Assembly: GCF_901933205.1 (NCBI RefSeq) | Contig: NC_044585.1 | Coordinates: 4,278,001-4,342,000 of the forward strand | Direction of reading: 5' to 3' | Length of the DNA: 64,000 bases | From: Camarhynchus parvulus | Taxonomy: Eukaryota; Chordata; Aves; Passeriformes; Thraupidae | Shown here: piece by piece, positions 37,601-47,850 of the stretch | Layout: every line of letters begins with the position of its first letter | Position numbering within the stretch: position 1 is the stretch's first letter | Notes under the pieces: generated by a model | Databases searched by the model: none | Seen by the model: the letters and a program-made list of their open reading frames with translations, nothing else | Told to the model about the DNA's origin: nothing | Position numbers and translations under genes: made by a program

Positions 37601-38735
37601 CATTCCTCCCCGAGCCCCTGGTGTCTCCTCTCCATCCCTGTGGGTTTGGGAAAGCCCTGAGGGTGGTGCCTGCCCAGCCCAGTGGGTGGTCACAGGGCAG
37701 TGGGTCCTGTCTGTGGCTAAAGGCTCTGGGGGTACTGAGGTGATGGGTGCCCAGCACCTCTGGCTGGGGTGGGGACCCCCAGTGTGTGTTCCCCCCAGCC
37801 CAGCATGCCTCCCACTATCCCCAGTGACTTTTCCCCCCTCTGCTCTGACCAGTGCTCTTCCTCCCAGCACAGGGGCCTGGTGGTGGTGGCTGACCAGACA
37901 AAGCTGCTGTACCAGCAGGGCTACTGGGCCAGCTACAACGTGCCGTGAGTGCCATCCCTCCCTGTGGCCTGCCCTGGAAAGAGGGGCAGCAATGCCCACC
38001 TTGCACCTCCTTGGTGCCAGCTTGCTGGGTTCCCCCTCCCCAGGTACTTCGAGCAGATCTTCAACACCAGTGGGAACCTGGAGCTGGTGAGGAAATACGG
38101 TGACTGGTTCACCTATGACAAGAACCCTCGTGCCCAGATCTTCCGCCGGAACCAGACGCAGGTCCACGACCTGGACTCCATGATCCGCCTGATGCGGTGC
38201 GTGCCGGGCACCCTGAACCCGGGATTCCCTGAGGAACTTCCCCCAAGGGATTTTCTGTGGTCCATGGTTTTCACCGGGCTCTGTCCCCTCCCTCTGCAGG
38301 TCCAACAACTACCTGCAGGACCCCCTGTCGCGGTGCAGGGGCTGTGACCCGCCGCAGAACGCCGAGAACGCCATCTCTGCCCGCTCCGACCTCAACCCTG
38401 CCAACGGCACCTACCCCTTCCCCGCCCTGCGCCAGCGCTGCCACGGCGGCATCGACATGAAGGTGTGCCAGCCGGGCAGCCCTGCTCACCCCACGGGGGC
38501 TCCTCCTGGGGCAGTGCAGCCTGTGCCCAGTGCTGACTCGCTGCCCTGCTCTGTGTCCCCACTGCAGGTCACCTCCTCGGGCATGGTGCCCTCCTTCGGG
38601 CTGGTGGCAGTCAGCGGCCCCGCCTGGGATGACGTGCCACCCTTCCGCTGGAGCACGTCCCCCTGCAGCTCCCTGCTCCACATGGGCCACCCCGACCTCT
38701 GGACCTTCCCCCCAGTCAAGGTCCACTGGGACTGA
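34677..38735 (+). CDS. PLBD2: Phospholipase B-like 2 (lysosomal), frame break in exon 1
   Basis: Soluble lysosomal glycoprotein of the N-terminal-nucleophile hydrolase fold. Exons: 34677-34928, 35054-35147, 35230-35388, 35794-35894, 36265-36479, 36548-36642, 36713-36873, 37494-37589, 37873-37944, 38044-38196, 38300-38462, 38568-38735. Phases agree from the middle of exon 1 to the TGA. Expected length is about 575 residues; the human one is 589. The autocleavage site GSGSC|SAL is in exon 36265-36479, with Cys as the nucleophile of the mature chain. Potential glycosylation sites include NVS, NAS, NRS, NTS, NQT and NGT. The ATG at 34677 has a strong context (gccATGg) and starts a Leu/Ala-rich signal peptide, but that frame does not join the family frame (SPVPRNVSVLLEPG onwards). 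A shift of one extra or two missing bases lies near 34735-34750. An in-frame TAG at 34651 excludes an upstream ATG. Confidence 0.94.
34735..34755 (+). other. PLBD2: Frame break in the PLBD2 signal peptide coding region
   Basis: Upstream of here the ATG frame reads MAAPRALLAASLLSPLLSPL. Downstream the correct frame is one base later (ALLSPLLSPLLSAVPAGAAP). The DNA is a near-repeat of ctgctgtccc and ctcctgtcccc units, prone to slippage and to sequencing or assembly errors. I cannot tell a real mutation from an error. Confidence 0.7.
36918..37351 (-). mobile_element. Solo LTR, passerine type, in PLBD2 intron 7
   Basis: The AT-rich ~430-bp segment begins near gaggctgatctacagcaggg and ends near aaacttaaggcatcag. 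On the minus strand it carries AATAAA (plus-strand tttatt near 36957). I recognise the family from songbird genomes. It abuts a pentanucleotide repeat on its right side. No internal region remains. Confidence 0.7.
37352..37445 (+). repeat. (GGGAT)n microsatellite
   Basis: About 19 uninterrupted GGGAT (ATGGG) units directly after the LTR and about 48 bp before the PLBD2 exon at 37494. The (GWDGM)n open frames over it are artefacts of the repeat. Confidence 0.97.
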
Positions 38736-39050
38736 GCAGGCGCTGGTCCTGTCCGTCCATCTGTCCTGTGGGGGATCCCTCTGTGGGTGTGGGGGGTCTC
38801 AGCTCTGTGTAACAGGGTCCCCCCTGTTCTCTCTGCCTCTGGGGGTCCTGGCTGTGCTGCACAGGCCCAGCGTGTCCCCTCCCTGCCCCTGGGCTCTCCA
38901 GGCTCTTCCCTGGGTGCTGATGCCTGGTTTGGGGGGGCTCTCCCTGGAAAAGGGGCATCCTGGGAGGCTGGGGCTCACCCTCAGCACGGACAGGAGGGCA
39001 GTGAGCTGGTTTGGCTGTGGTAAATAATAAACTGCTCTGTGCTGGTGACT
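38736..39050 (+). other. PLBD2: PLBD2 3' untranslated region with poly(A) signal
   Basis: From the TGA at 38733-38735 to an AATAAA at 39026-39031 (context taaataataaactg), giving a ~310-bp 3' UTR. No competing signal is seen in between. Confidence 0.75.
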
Positions 39051-40605
39051 GTGCTTTGCCCTCTGCTGAGGTTCTCTGGTGGCTTTGTTAGGGCTGGGCT
39101 ATCTCAGGGGTCTTGCCCCCTCCCCATTAACAGGGGGATCTCCTTCTCTGCTGGTGGGAGGGCATGTGCCCAGTGAGGCTTTTGGGGTGCAGGCTGTGCA
39201 GGGCTCTCTGCTGTGGGATGGGGGAGCCCCACTCTCGCCCCCCAGGAGTGGGAGACCATCCTCATCATGCCTTTTGTCTCCCTTTCCTCTGGCACCTGTG
39301 TGCCCCGTTCCCCAAAAGCTGCAAAATCCTCTTAGGCAGCTCCCTTGATCCTTCTGGCTCGTTAGGAGTAACGAGGTCATTACTGGGGGATTAATGAGCT
39401 GTGCCTCGGCTGAGCTTTGAAGGCACCGGGTTCCCACCGGGGCTGGGGGCCCCTGGGGGCTGTGGGGGGTGGGAGGGAGCAGCTCTGGGCTGTCGGGGTG
39501 CTGGCACCCCAAAAACTGGGATGGGTGCCCTGGGGAAGGTGGGGTGTCTGTACCCTGCTGTGCTGGGACAGATTGCAGGCAAGCCTGTGTCCCCTCGTGT
39601 CCCCATGGTAGGGGGGCAGCTTTTGGGCTCCCTGTGCCTCAGTTTCCCCAGACAGATCACCATCACTGGCTGAGGGAGCAGCAAGGAGGAACAGGGCATG
39701 CTGGAAATGCCACAGTGTTGTTGATTCCCTTTTTTTGTTTCCTTAAACATGGAAAAACAAACAGAAAGTTGTTAAATACCGTCCCAGCTGCTGCCACAGT
39801 GTCAGCCAGGGACACTGGCCAAGGGAAGTGAGCAGGTGATGGCCTGGCATGCCTTCCTCATGGCAGGGATGGAGCCAAAGGGGAGCGGGAGAGGCACAGG
39901 GAGGTGGCTATGGGGTGGAAAGGGACCCTGGAGCACCCCAGGGCTGAGCTGCAATGTGGGGTCCTCCCAAGGGGTCCCCAGCCTCACCCCTGGGGGCTGG
40001 GACAGGCTTCTCACAGCCCTGCCCAGCTCCTGCTGCTGTCCCACCCTCATGGAAGTGGCTGCAGTGTCTGCCTGCTCTGAGGTGGGGCGGTCACTCCAAA
40101 GGCCCCAGAGGGACTGGAGCTGTGTCCCCCGATGCCCCCATTCAGGAAATTCTCCTCAGTGCCCTCCATTCCAGGCCCCCGTGTCCCAAAAGCAGCGTGG
40201 CCCTGCAGAGGGGCAGTGCAGTGCTCTGTGCTGCTCTCAGGAGCCCAGGGATGTTTTGTTGGCCCCAAAGATCAGCCCCATGAGGAGCAGGGCAGCCCAG
40301 AGCTCTGTCCCTGCTCGCTGCCTGCCAGCACCGCTGCTCTGGGTGGGTTTGCAGCCCGGTTTGGGTCAGGGCGCTGAAATCCCATATTGTGGTTTCACTG
40401 CTGTGTGCCTGGCACCGGGCAGAGCTGGCACACCGTGGGGTTCCCAGTGCTCCCTGTTTGGCCCGTGTTGGTCCCAGTGCAGCGTCCCCCGCTCGGGACT
40501 CCTTGTGCCCTCTGCTTCCAGGCTGCTCCAGCTTGCCAAGAGCAACAGAGGAGCCTCCTGCGGCTGCGGGGCTGCGGGCCAGGGCTGGCCCTTCCTCCAG
40601 ATCCC

Positions 40606-40632
40606 ACCCTCCTCCTCCTCCTCCTCCTCCTC
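40606..40632 (+). repeat. (TCC)n microsatellite
   Basis: About nine tandem CTC/TCC units in the PLBD2-SDSL intergenic region. Confidence 0.85.
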
Positions 40633-41400
40633 CCTGCGTGCTGTGGACAGAACCAGCCCCTCCGAGCAGAGGTACGACTTTTACCCTGGGCTGTCACCAG
40701 GGCTGGGTGACAAGGAGGGGTCCCAGAGGAAGGGAGGGGGCTCTGCCTGCTTTGCCTGGGGGCTGCTGGACCTTGGGTCTGGGCCAGCCCCTGCCTGGTC
40801 ACTTGGGACAGCCCCTCCCTAAGGGATCCTTGTCCCTGCCGTGCCCGGCATGGCCAGCTGGAGCAGGGGGCCTCATCCCGGGGGTCTGCCCCAGCTGGAG
40901 GGGGGAACCTGGGAGAGGATTGAAGGGCTGCCATGGGCTGGGGGCTTGGCAGGGTGAGCAGAGGGGTGACATGGCTGTTTGGAGGCAATGAGAGGTGTTT
41001 TGGCTGGGGGGTCTGGGGTGTGCAGGCTGCCCTGGCTGCACCAGGGCAAAAATCCTAAAATCTGCTGGTGCATGTTTTTATCTGGACCAGATAATACCCA
41101 GTGCGAACCCTTGAGGGCCCTCATACTCATTTGTGAGCTGCCTTTCCTCCTCCCCCGTCTCCTGGGAGCCCACATCCCGTCTCAGGGCATGTGAGAGCTG
41201 GCAGGGCCACTCGTGTTTGTCCCCGCGGGTCACCGCCTGTAAAACGCGCCCAGGGCGGAGCAAACAGCGAGCAGCCGGGGCAATGTCCGAGCCCTGCCCC
41301 TTGCCCGCCTGCCTGACTGAGCACGGCGGCCTGGGGACACCGGCACGGCCCCTCGGATGTCACCTGTCCCTCTGTGTGGCAGGCTCGGCGGTGGGTGAGG

Positions 41401-41690
41401 ACAAGCAGGGACATCCCAGGGGACAGCAGGTAATGCCAGCCCCGGGGACATCCCACAGGACAGCAGGTAATGCCAGCCCTGGGGACATCCCAGGGGACAG
41501 CAGGTAATCCCAGCCCCGGGGACATCCCAGGGGACAGCAGGTAATCCCAGCCCTGGGGACATCCCAGGGGACAGCAGGTAATGCCAGCCCTGGGGACATC
41601 CCACAGGACAGCAGGTAATGCCAGCCCTGGGGACATCCCAGGGGACAGCAGGTAATGCCAGCCCTGGGGACAGGCCAGGCTGTGCACGGG
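41401..41690 (+). repeat. 37-bp minisatellite, about 7.5 copies
   Basis: The anchor caggtaatgcc or caggtaatccc recurs with taat at 41431, 41468, 41505, 41542, 41579, 41616 and 41653, an exact 37-bp period. The unit has the form ggggacatcccaggggacag plus caggtaatgccagccct. Each copy contains CAG|GTAAT, a good splice-donor match. It lies just upstream of the first SDSL coding exon, possibly within the gene's first intron. Confidence 0.95.
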
Positions 41691-41899
41691 CACCTGGGGA
41701 CACCGGGGCTGGGGACACGGCGAGGATGCAGGAGGGGGTGGCACAGCCTGTGCTGGGATCTTGCAGGGAGAGCTGCTGCATCCTAGAGATGGGAGGGGAC
41801 ACTGGGGACAGCCCAGTCCTCGTCGGGGCTGCGGGGGGACCCTGGGGAGCGGCTGGTGACTCCACCGCCTCTCCCGGGCAGAGCATCCCTCGTCAGGCC

Positions 41900-43892
41900 A
41901 TGGCAGCCCGGCCAGCCGGGGGCCAGAAGCCCCAGAAGCCCTTCCACATCGTCACACCCGTCCTGGAGAGCCTGTCCCTCTCCAAGGCCGCGGGCACCAA
42001 GGTCTTCATGAAGATGGAGAACGTCCAGCCCTCGGGATCCTTCAAGATCCGGGGCATCGGGCACCTGTGCCAGGATGTGAGTGCGGGCACGGTGTGTGCG
42101 GGGGCTGCTCCTGCCCTCACGGGGGGCACAGTGCGGGGCACAGCCGTCCCCTCCCCTCTTTCTCTCCTCCTTTCAGGCTGCCAGGAAGGGCTGCCGCCGC
42201 TTCGTCTGCTCCTCAGGTAACCCCACCCCGAGCTGGGGGATGCTCCTGAGAGATCTGGGGATGTGCGGGGGGGGGGTCGAGCCGTGGCTGAGCCCCCTCC
42301 CTTTGGGCAGGAGGCAACGCGGGGCTGGCAGCGGCGTTCGCGGCCCGGGAGCTGGCCCTGCCCATCACCGTGGTGGTGCCCAGCAGCAGCGGCCCCACCC
42401 CCGTGCGCAAACTGCAGGAGCTGGGGGCCACGGTCGAGGTCTACGGCAAGGTACCCCCAAAACTGGGGTCTGGGGGGGTCCAGAGAAGGCTGAGCCTGAC
42501 CTCAGCTGCTCAGTGGTGCTTGGCAAACCCCATCCCGAAATGTCCCTCCCCTGCATCACAGCAGGGTCACCCTGGGAGCCCTCACTCACTCTGGTGTCCC
42601 ACAGGGACCCATCCCGGGGTTCTGAGGGCTCTGTGGAGCCCAGCTGAGCCTCCCCTTGCCCCCACCAGGTGTGGGATGAAGCCAACAGCAGAGCCCAGGA
42701 GCTGGCTAAGACAGAGGGCTGGGTCATCATCCCCCCCTTCGATCACCCCTTGGTGTGGTGAGTGCTGCCAGGGCTCAGCCCCTGCCCCTGTCTCCATCCC
42801 CGGGACCCAGGGGAGCCCCCGGGCTGCATCCTCAGCTCCTGTCCCCGGTCCCCATCCCAGGGGAGCCCCCGGGCCGCATCCTCCCGTCCCTCCCCCTGCA
42901 GGGAGGGCCACGCCAGCCTGGTGCGGGAGCTGAAGGACTCTCTGGAGGACAAACCAGGGGCCATCGTGGTGGCGGTGGGTGGCGGGGGGCTGCTGGCCGG
43001 GGTGGTGGCCGGCCTGCAGCAGGTGGGCTGGCAGGATGTCCCCATCATCGCCGCCGAGACGCTGGGCGCTCACAGCTTCCACGAGGCGCTCAAGGCCGGC
43101 CGGCTCGTCACCCTGCCCGACATCACCAGGTGAGCAGCCAGGCGTGCAGGGAGCTGGCAGGGCTCGCCGCCGTGTCCTCGCCCTGAGCGCCCTGTCCCCT
43201 GCTGTCCCAGCGTGGCCACCTGCCTGGGAGCCAAGACGGTGGCGGCGCGGGCGCTGGAATGTGCCCGGGAGTGCCAGGTGATCTCGCAGGTGGTGCAGGA
43301 CGAGGAGGCCGTGCGGGCTGTGCAGCAGTTCCTGGGTGAGCAGCGTGACAGGGACACCGCCGGGGTCAGGGGGTGCTGGGGTGGGGGTGACAGGGAGACT
43401 GCCAGATGCTGGGGTCAGGGTGACAGAGCCACCGCCAGGCTCTGGGGACACTGGGGTGGGGGTGACAGGGACACCGCCAGGGTCATGGTGACAGGGACAC
43501 CACCAAACCCTGGGGGTGCTGGGGTCAAGGTGACAGGGACATCACCGGGCACTGGGGTCAGGGTGACAGGGACACCCCCAGGGTCAGGGGACAGGGACAC
43601 CGCTGGGCGCTGGGGTGGGGGTGACAGGGACACCGCCGGGTGCCGGGCGATCTGTCGCTCGGCGGGTGCACAGCGATGTCCCCGCTGTGTCCCCGCAGAT
43701 GACGAGCGGGCGCTGGTGGAGCCGGCGTGCGGGGCGCCCCTGGCCGTGCTCTACTCGGGGCGGCTGCAGCGGCTGCAGAGCGAGGGGCGGCTGCCGAGCC
43801 CGCTGCGCCCCGTGCTGCTCGTGCTCTGCGGCGGCAGCAACATCCACACGGCCCAGCTGCGGGCCCTCCAGAGCCAGCTGGGGCTGCGGTGA
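41900..43892 (+). CDS. SDSL: Serine dehydratase-like, PLP-dependent
   Basis: Fold-type II PLP enzyme that deaminates L-serine and L-threonine to pyruvate and 2-oxobutyrate. Exons: 41900-42076, 42177-42216, 42311-42450, 42669-42757, 42902-43129, 43211-43335, 43699-43892; 993 nt, 330 residues, the family length. The PLP lysine is in PSGSFKIRG, the phosphate loop is VGGGGLLAG, and the substrate loop is SSGGNAGLAAAFAAR. The C-terminal region has LVEPACGA and LCGGSN. It resembles human SDSL more than SDS (KVWDEAN, PPFDHPLVW, LVTLPDITS, GAKTVAARALEC). The ATG is in context gccATGg. The likely acceptor of this exon is at 41880-41881, so an upstream non-coding exon is probable. The poly(A) signal AATAAA is at 43948-43953. 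Assignment to SDSL over SDS rests on my memory of both human proteins. Confidence 0.9.
43345..43640 (+). repeat. Degenerate minisatellite in SDSL intron 6
   Basis: Repeats of ggtgacagggacaccgccag with variable connecting gctggggtgggg blocks fill most of the intron between exons 43211-43335 and 43699-43892. The irregular period is about 40-50 bp. Confidence 0.8.
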
Positions 43893-43975
43893 CGCCGGGC
43901 ACGGCGTGTGGCGGAGCTCTGCTCGCTTTCCATCCCCCAAAAACCGAAATAAAGCCTGGGAACGCGGGGCTCCTC
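43893..43975 (+). other. SDSL: SDSL 3' UTR with poly(A) signal
   Basis: AATAAA at 43948-43953 (context ccgaaataaagcc), 56 bp after the TGA, gives a very short 3' UTR. Confidence 0.75.
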
Positions 43976-44189
43976 ATGCAGCTTTTTGCAGCACGCAGCG
44001 CTCATGCAGGGAGGGGGAAACTGAGGCACGGGGGTCGCACTGCAGGCACAGGGTGGTGCCTGTGCTGAGGGGGGGCTGGGACCCTCACACATCCCATTTT
44101 TCCCCTGGGACGTGCCAGGTATTCTCCTGTGCCCCCCTCTCCTCCCTCCCCGTGCTCCGCCCCAGGCTGCTCGGGCTGCAGCTCCCCAC

Positions 44190-44280
44190 CTCAATTAGCA
44201 AACGCTCCCTCTCTGACTAATTACTTTGCTACTGTCTTTATGCATTATTATTGTAATGATTATTAATTATTACAATCCTC
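44190..44280. promoter_or_regulatory. Candidate conserved homeodomain-site cluster
   Basis: Contains caattagcaaac, gactaattactttgc, atgcattattattg and an inverted repeat with arms attgtaat (44250-44257) and attacaat (44269-44276) around attaat. Such clustered TAAT cores are typical of developmental enhancers. Conservation is inferred, not shown. Confidence 0.45.
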
Positions 44281-44859
44281 TCCCGTTCCTGCCACGTTGG
44301 CTGTGGCCAGACGAGAACAACGCTCTTGTTACGGTGATTTATCCGCGGGAATCCCCGCCCGGGTTTAACACCTGCGGGCTCCGAGGTGCTCTGACATGTG
44401 GAGGGGATATACCCCATCCTAGACCCCCTAAGATCCCCTTTTCCCCCCATCCCACTCTTTTTCCCGTTCTCCCTTTCCCCCAGGCTCTCTCTGTAGCGCT
44501 GTGTTTGCCTTTAGCCCTTTGCTGTGGCGCCTCCTGGGGTTCTTTTTGTGTCCTCCCGGCCTTTCTCCCCTCTCCTTCCTCCCATTCCGGGTGATTTTGC
44601 TCCTGCTGGCGCTCCCCAGCCCGCGGTTCCCCTGCTGAGCCTGTGCCCTGTTCGTTGGGCAGGGAGAGAAGCATTTTGCTGCCCCCAAACCCCTCTCATC
44701 CTCCTCCCCTTTGGAGCAGAAGGGTGCCAGCCCCAGGAGCAGCTCCCCCACATCTCCCCACAAATCCTGACCCGGCTGCCAACCCCAGAAGCCCCTCCCT
44801 GCCCTCAGCCCCTTGCCCTGTACCTCCCACCGGCCGCGCCACCTTCCCAGGTGCTTCGT

Positions 44860-45020
44860 GGAGGCCAAACCCCCATAAATCACAGCTCTGCTGCTCCATC
44901 GTGAGCAATATCTTATGTAAAAAGGTGTTTCCAGGGAGCACCGAAGGCTGGAGAATCCTATTACGAGGCGCACTATTAATTATAAGGAGTCAGCCCAACA
45001 TACTCGGGCTATTTTTTATC
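44860..45020. promoter_or_regulatory. Candidate conserved non-coding element
   Basis: An AT-rich block (cataaatcacagctctgctg, gagcaatatcttatgtaaaa, gcactattaattataagg) inside GC-rich flanks near LHX5. It has no repeat or coding character. Function is inferred only from position and composition. Confidence 0.4.
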
Positions 45021-46009
45021 CCGGGTCCAAAACCTGATTACTTTCCACCTTCTGCAGACCTTCCCCCTTCCCGGAAAAAAAAGAAAAAAGGCAAGAAGGT
45101 CAAGAAAAGAAAAACAAAACAGAACGGAATAGCTTTAAAAAGGAAATTATTCCCGTTATTCTGCTCGGGGTGGGGTCAGGGCAGCCAGGAGCTGCCCGTG
45201 GTGATTCCTCAGCCCAGAGGGGTCATTGCTGGGGGTGGCACGGGCAGACTGGGGGGTTTGGGGTGACCCAGCAGGGAGCTTTCCCCTTCCTCGCCTTCAC
45301 CTGGCCTTTGGGTGCCAGCTGGGGGCTTTGGATGTGCCTGGCACGGATGTGGGGTGCAGGGCGGCTGGGACACCCCCGAGGGTGACCTGTGGTCACTCTG
45401 CAGCTGGAGACAGGCAGGAATCCTGGGTGCTGCTGCCTTCCTGGCACCTCTGGGGTGGTGGGGAGCCCGGCTGGGCTCCTGCACCCAGCTCGGAGCTGCA
45501 GAGCTGCTCTGGGCCAGGGGATTGTTCCTTGGGATCTTCCCTGCTCTGATGGCTGCTCCTGCTGAGTCCCATCCTCCTGGGCAGTGGCAGCTTGGAGCAT
45601 CATCCCCCATCCCTCCTGCAGCCTCTTCTGCCCAGGTCCCACAGATGGGGTGTCCCAGCAGCCTAAAAACAGCCCTCAGCTCTGTGCCTTGAATTTTGAA
45701 TTAATATTAATAAAAAATAATAATAGTAATAATAGTATCAGGTGTTCACCCACTGATTGATCATTTTATACTCCTCCAGATGATGCTGTGAGTGGGTTAT
45801 TTACCAGCACACCACCCTGCCCTTATGAAAATTCCCCATTGCCTGCTAACACTGACAACCTGAAGTGCTGGAGCAGCCAGCTGTGCTCCTGCCTCAGTTT
45901 CCCCGTTTGGGAAAAGGGGAGAAGGTGTTTTTCTTGGGACCGGGGGGGGGAGGGAGCCCCAGTGCTTGTGCTGGCCCCAGCTCCTGGCTGAGGGGCTCAG
46001 TGTGGCTCC

Positions 46010-46230
46010 TTGGCCACCCTGTTATTAATGCCAGTAATGGCAAAGGAAGGATAAATTCCAGCACTTGGCTGAACAGAGAAAATATGCAGAGCTGTGGCTG
46101 GCTTTCCATAAATCATCGCTGCTCCCTGCTACAACCGAGCCAGGACTTAAAATTCAGGTCAGGAGAGAGGGACTCTGGTAAGCCAGCAAGGGAAGGTAAT
46201 TTATTCTGTTTATATCGTTTTACTGCAAGA
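46010..46230. promoter_or_regulatory. Candidate conserved non-coding element
   Basis: Contains gttattaatgccagtaatgg, tttccataaatcatcgctgc and ggtaatttattctgtttata, with many TAAT/ATAAA cores. It lies ~600 bp beyond the LHX5 3' end. Function is inferred from position and composition. Confidence 0.4.
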
Positions 46231-46237
46231 CAAGGAG

Positions 46238-46257
46238 CAGGGGGGGGGGGGGGGGGG
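46238..46257 (+). repeat. Poly(G) run
   Basis: About 20 consecutive G bases following gagca and preceding tgaaaaac. Long G runs are unstable and error-prone in sequencing. Confidence 0.85.
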
Positions 46258-46780
46258 TGAAAAACTCTGCCATGATTTTGCATTTTAAATATTAGTTCAG
46301 AGCTGCAGCCTGCCTGGGACTTTTTATTTTGATATCTCGAAGGATAGAAAGCAGGAGAGAAGGGGAGTGAGCTGGGGTGCTGGGGAGGAGCAGGGAAAAT
46401 GGGGCCAAAGCTGCTGCTGGCACTGCTGAACCCCCGCTTGGGGTGATCCCCCTTGGGGCTGCTGTGCCAGCGGGGCTGCAGGGGCTGCTCTTGGGTGCCC
46501 CCCAGGAGAAGGAAATTGTGCTGTCTGAGCTGGGTAATGTGCCCCTTCCGGGTGCCAGGGAGCTGTGGGACTGGGGGAACGGGGGAGCTCTGGGGTCCGG
46601 GGGATGCAGCAGCATCACCTTGTGCAGGTGCACATCGCTCACCCGGGGCAGCGGTGGGAGCTGGGCTGGGGACGGTGGGGGAGCCCGGCCAGCGTTCCTC
46701 ACGGGCTTGTGTTAAAACAAATTCAAATAAAGTAAAATGAAAGGGACCAGGTGACCGAACAGTAGGTAACTAAAAGGTTT

Positions 46781-46786
46781 TTTATT
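46781..46786 (-). promoter_or_regulatory. LHX5: Candidate distal poly(A) signal of LHX5
   Basis: Minus-strand AATAAA, plus-strand context ggttttttattcac, about 1.07 kb after the stop codon. Confidence 0.55.
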
Positions 46787-47040
46787 CACATTGAACAACA
46801 AGAGCCATTCACACTAACAGCCTCCGCAAGAGGCAGCGGGGACTGGAAACCCACGACGCTTTCAGAAAACAACTTTTTTTTTTCTTTCCTTTTCCATTCT
46901 CCTTCCTTTTATTTCCCCCCTCTCTCTATGCTCTCACCCCCCCTCCCCGGTGCCATCCCCTCCCTGCTTTCAAAATAGAAAAAATTCGGAGCCTCCGATG
47001 ACTAAATTACAATAAATAATCAGTAAACACAAAAACATAC

Positions 47041-47046
47041 TTTATT
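47041..47046 (-). promoter_or_regulatory. LHX5: Candidate proximal poly(A) signal of LHX5
   Basis: Minus-strand AATAAA, plus-strand context atactttatttgtttc, about 0.8 kb after the stop codon. Confidence 0.5.
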
Positions 47047-47850
47047 TGTTTCTCCTTTATACAAAATAAAGAAACTAGAAGCAAAAACTATAATACATCC
47101 TTAAATTGGCGGAGCCTCTGGGAATCGTTGGGGTGGGACTCGGCGTCGAGGCTCGGGTGAAATTTCTGCTGCTGTCGTTGGGTTGGTTTAGTTCGGGGGT
47201 TTATTGTTTGTTTGGGGTTTTATTTTGTTGTTGTGGTGGTGGTTTTTTTTTTCCTGTTTCTGCCTCTTTCTGGCGTCTGTTCCACCACGTGGGAGCCCAA
47301 TCTCAGCCAGTCACTGGGGCCTGGCCCCGCTCAGCCCCCTCCTCCCCACCGCCACAATCCGGCTCCAAACCCACCTTCCCCTCGGGGGTGAAACGGGAAC
47401 AATAAAAACGAGGCCAGGGAGGGGCCGCGGGGGGGTTATTCCTGCTATTCCCCATCCCCCCCCCCCTTCCTGTGGTAGGGGATAATTAAAAAGGACGCTA
47501 ATTAGCAGGGGGCAGCCCTGCCGCAGCCCCTCCCCCGGTGCGGGACCCGTGTCCAGGCGAGTTCAGCTTTGGTCCGAGGGGCGCTGGGCCCGACTCCGGC
47601 GGGGTCTGCAGGGCTGGGCACCCTTCACCGCCCCCCAAAAAGCGTCGGGGGGCAGGGGCCGGGAGGGGGGAGGTAGCGGGGTGGCCCCAAGCTCCCGGGG
47701 GTGCGGGGATGGGGAGGACGGGCGGATGCGTTCGGGCATCTGCGGGGGTTAGCGGCCCCTGCTGCGGGGCGAGGAGGGGGACACGCGTGGGCTGGGGGGA
47801 CCAGGGGGGGTTTCCCCCTGCACACACGCACACGCGTGCCCGGGCCGGGC

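Larger units (their letters stand above)
39051..41881. other. Intergenic region PLBD2-SDSL
   Basis: About 2.8 kb without a coding exon that I can support. It must contain the SDSL promoter and any non-coding first exon. An SDS paralog, present here in mammals, was looked for and not found. It includes a (TCC)n run at about 40606-40632 and a 37-bp minisatellite at 41401-41690. Confidence 0.55.
43976..46775. other. Intergenic region SDSL-LHX5 with AT-rich candidate elements
   Basis: No gene is supported here. Three AT-rich blocks in GC-rich surroundings stand out at 44190-44280, 44860-45020 and 46010-46230, listed separately. A 20-bp G run lies at about 46238-46257. Confidence 0.6.
46776..47850 (-). 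other. LHX5: LHX5 3' untranslated region
   Basis: Downstream of the TAG at 47853-47851 on the minus strand. AATAAA signals (plus-strand tttatt) are at 47041-47046 and 46781-46786, so the 3' UTR is about 0.8 or 1.07 kb. The segment 46980-47110 is strongly AT-rich (ttacaataaataatcagtaa) compared with its flanks, which suggests conservation. Confidence 0.6.

Noticed and set aside
37352..38090. Open frames beginning with repeated GWDGM
   Set aside because: Microsatellite artefact running into PLBD2 exons in the wrong frame.
41401..41690. Possible CRISPR-like regular array
   Set aside because: The repeats are contiguous with no unique spacers, and the window is vertebrate DNA. It is an ordinary minisatellite.
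41230..41886. Antisense open frames with GWHYLLSPGMSP-type repeats
   Set aside because: They are the 37-bp minisatellite read on the minus strand; the period shifts frame every copy and no homology is seen.
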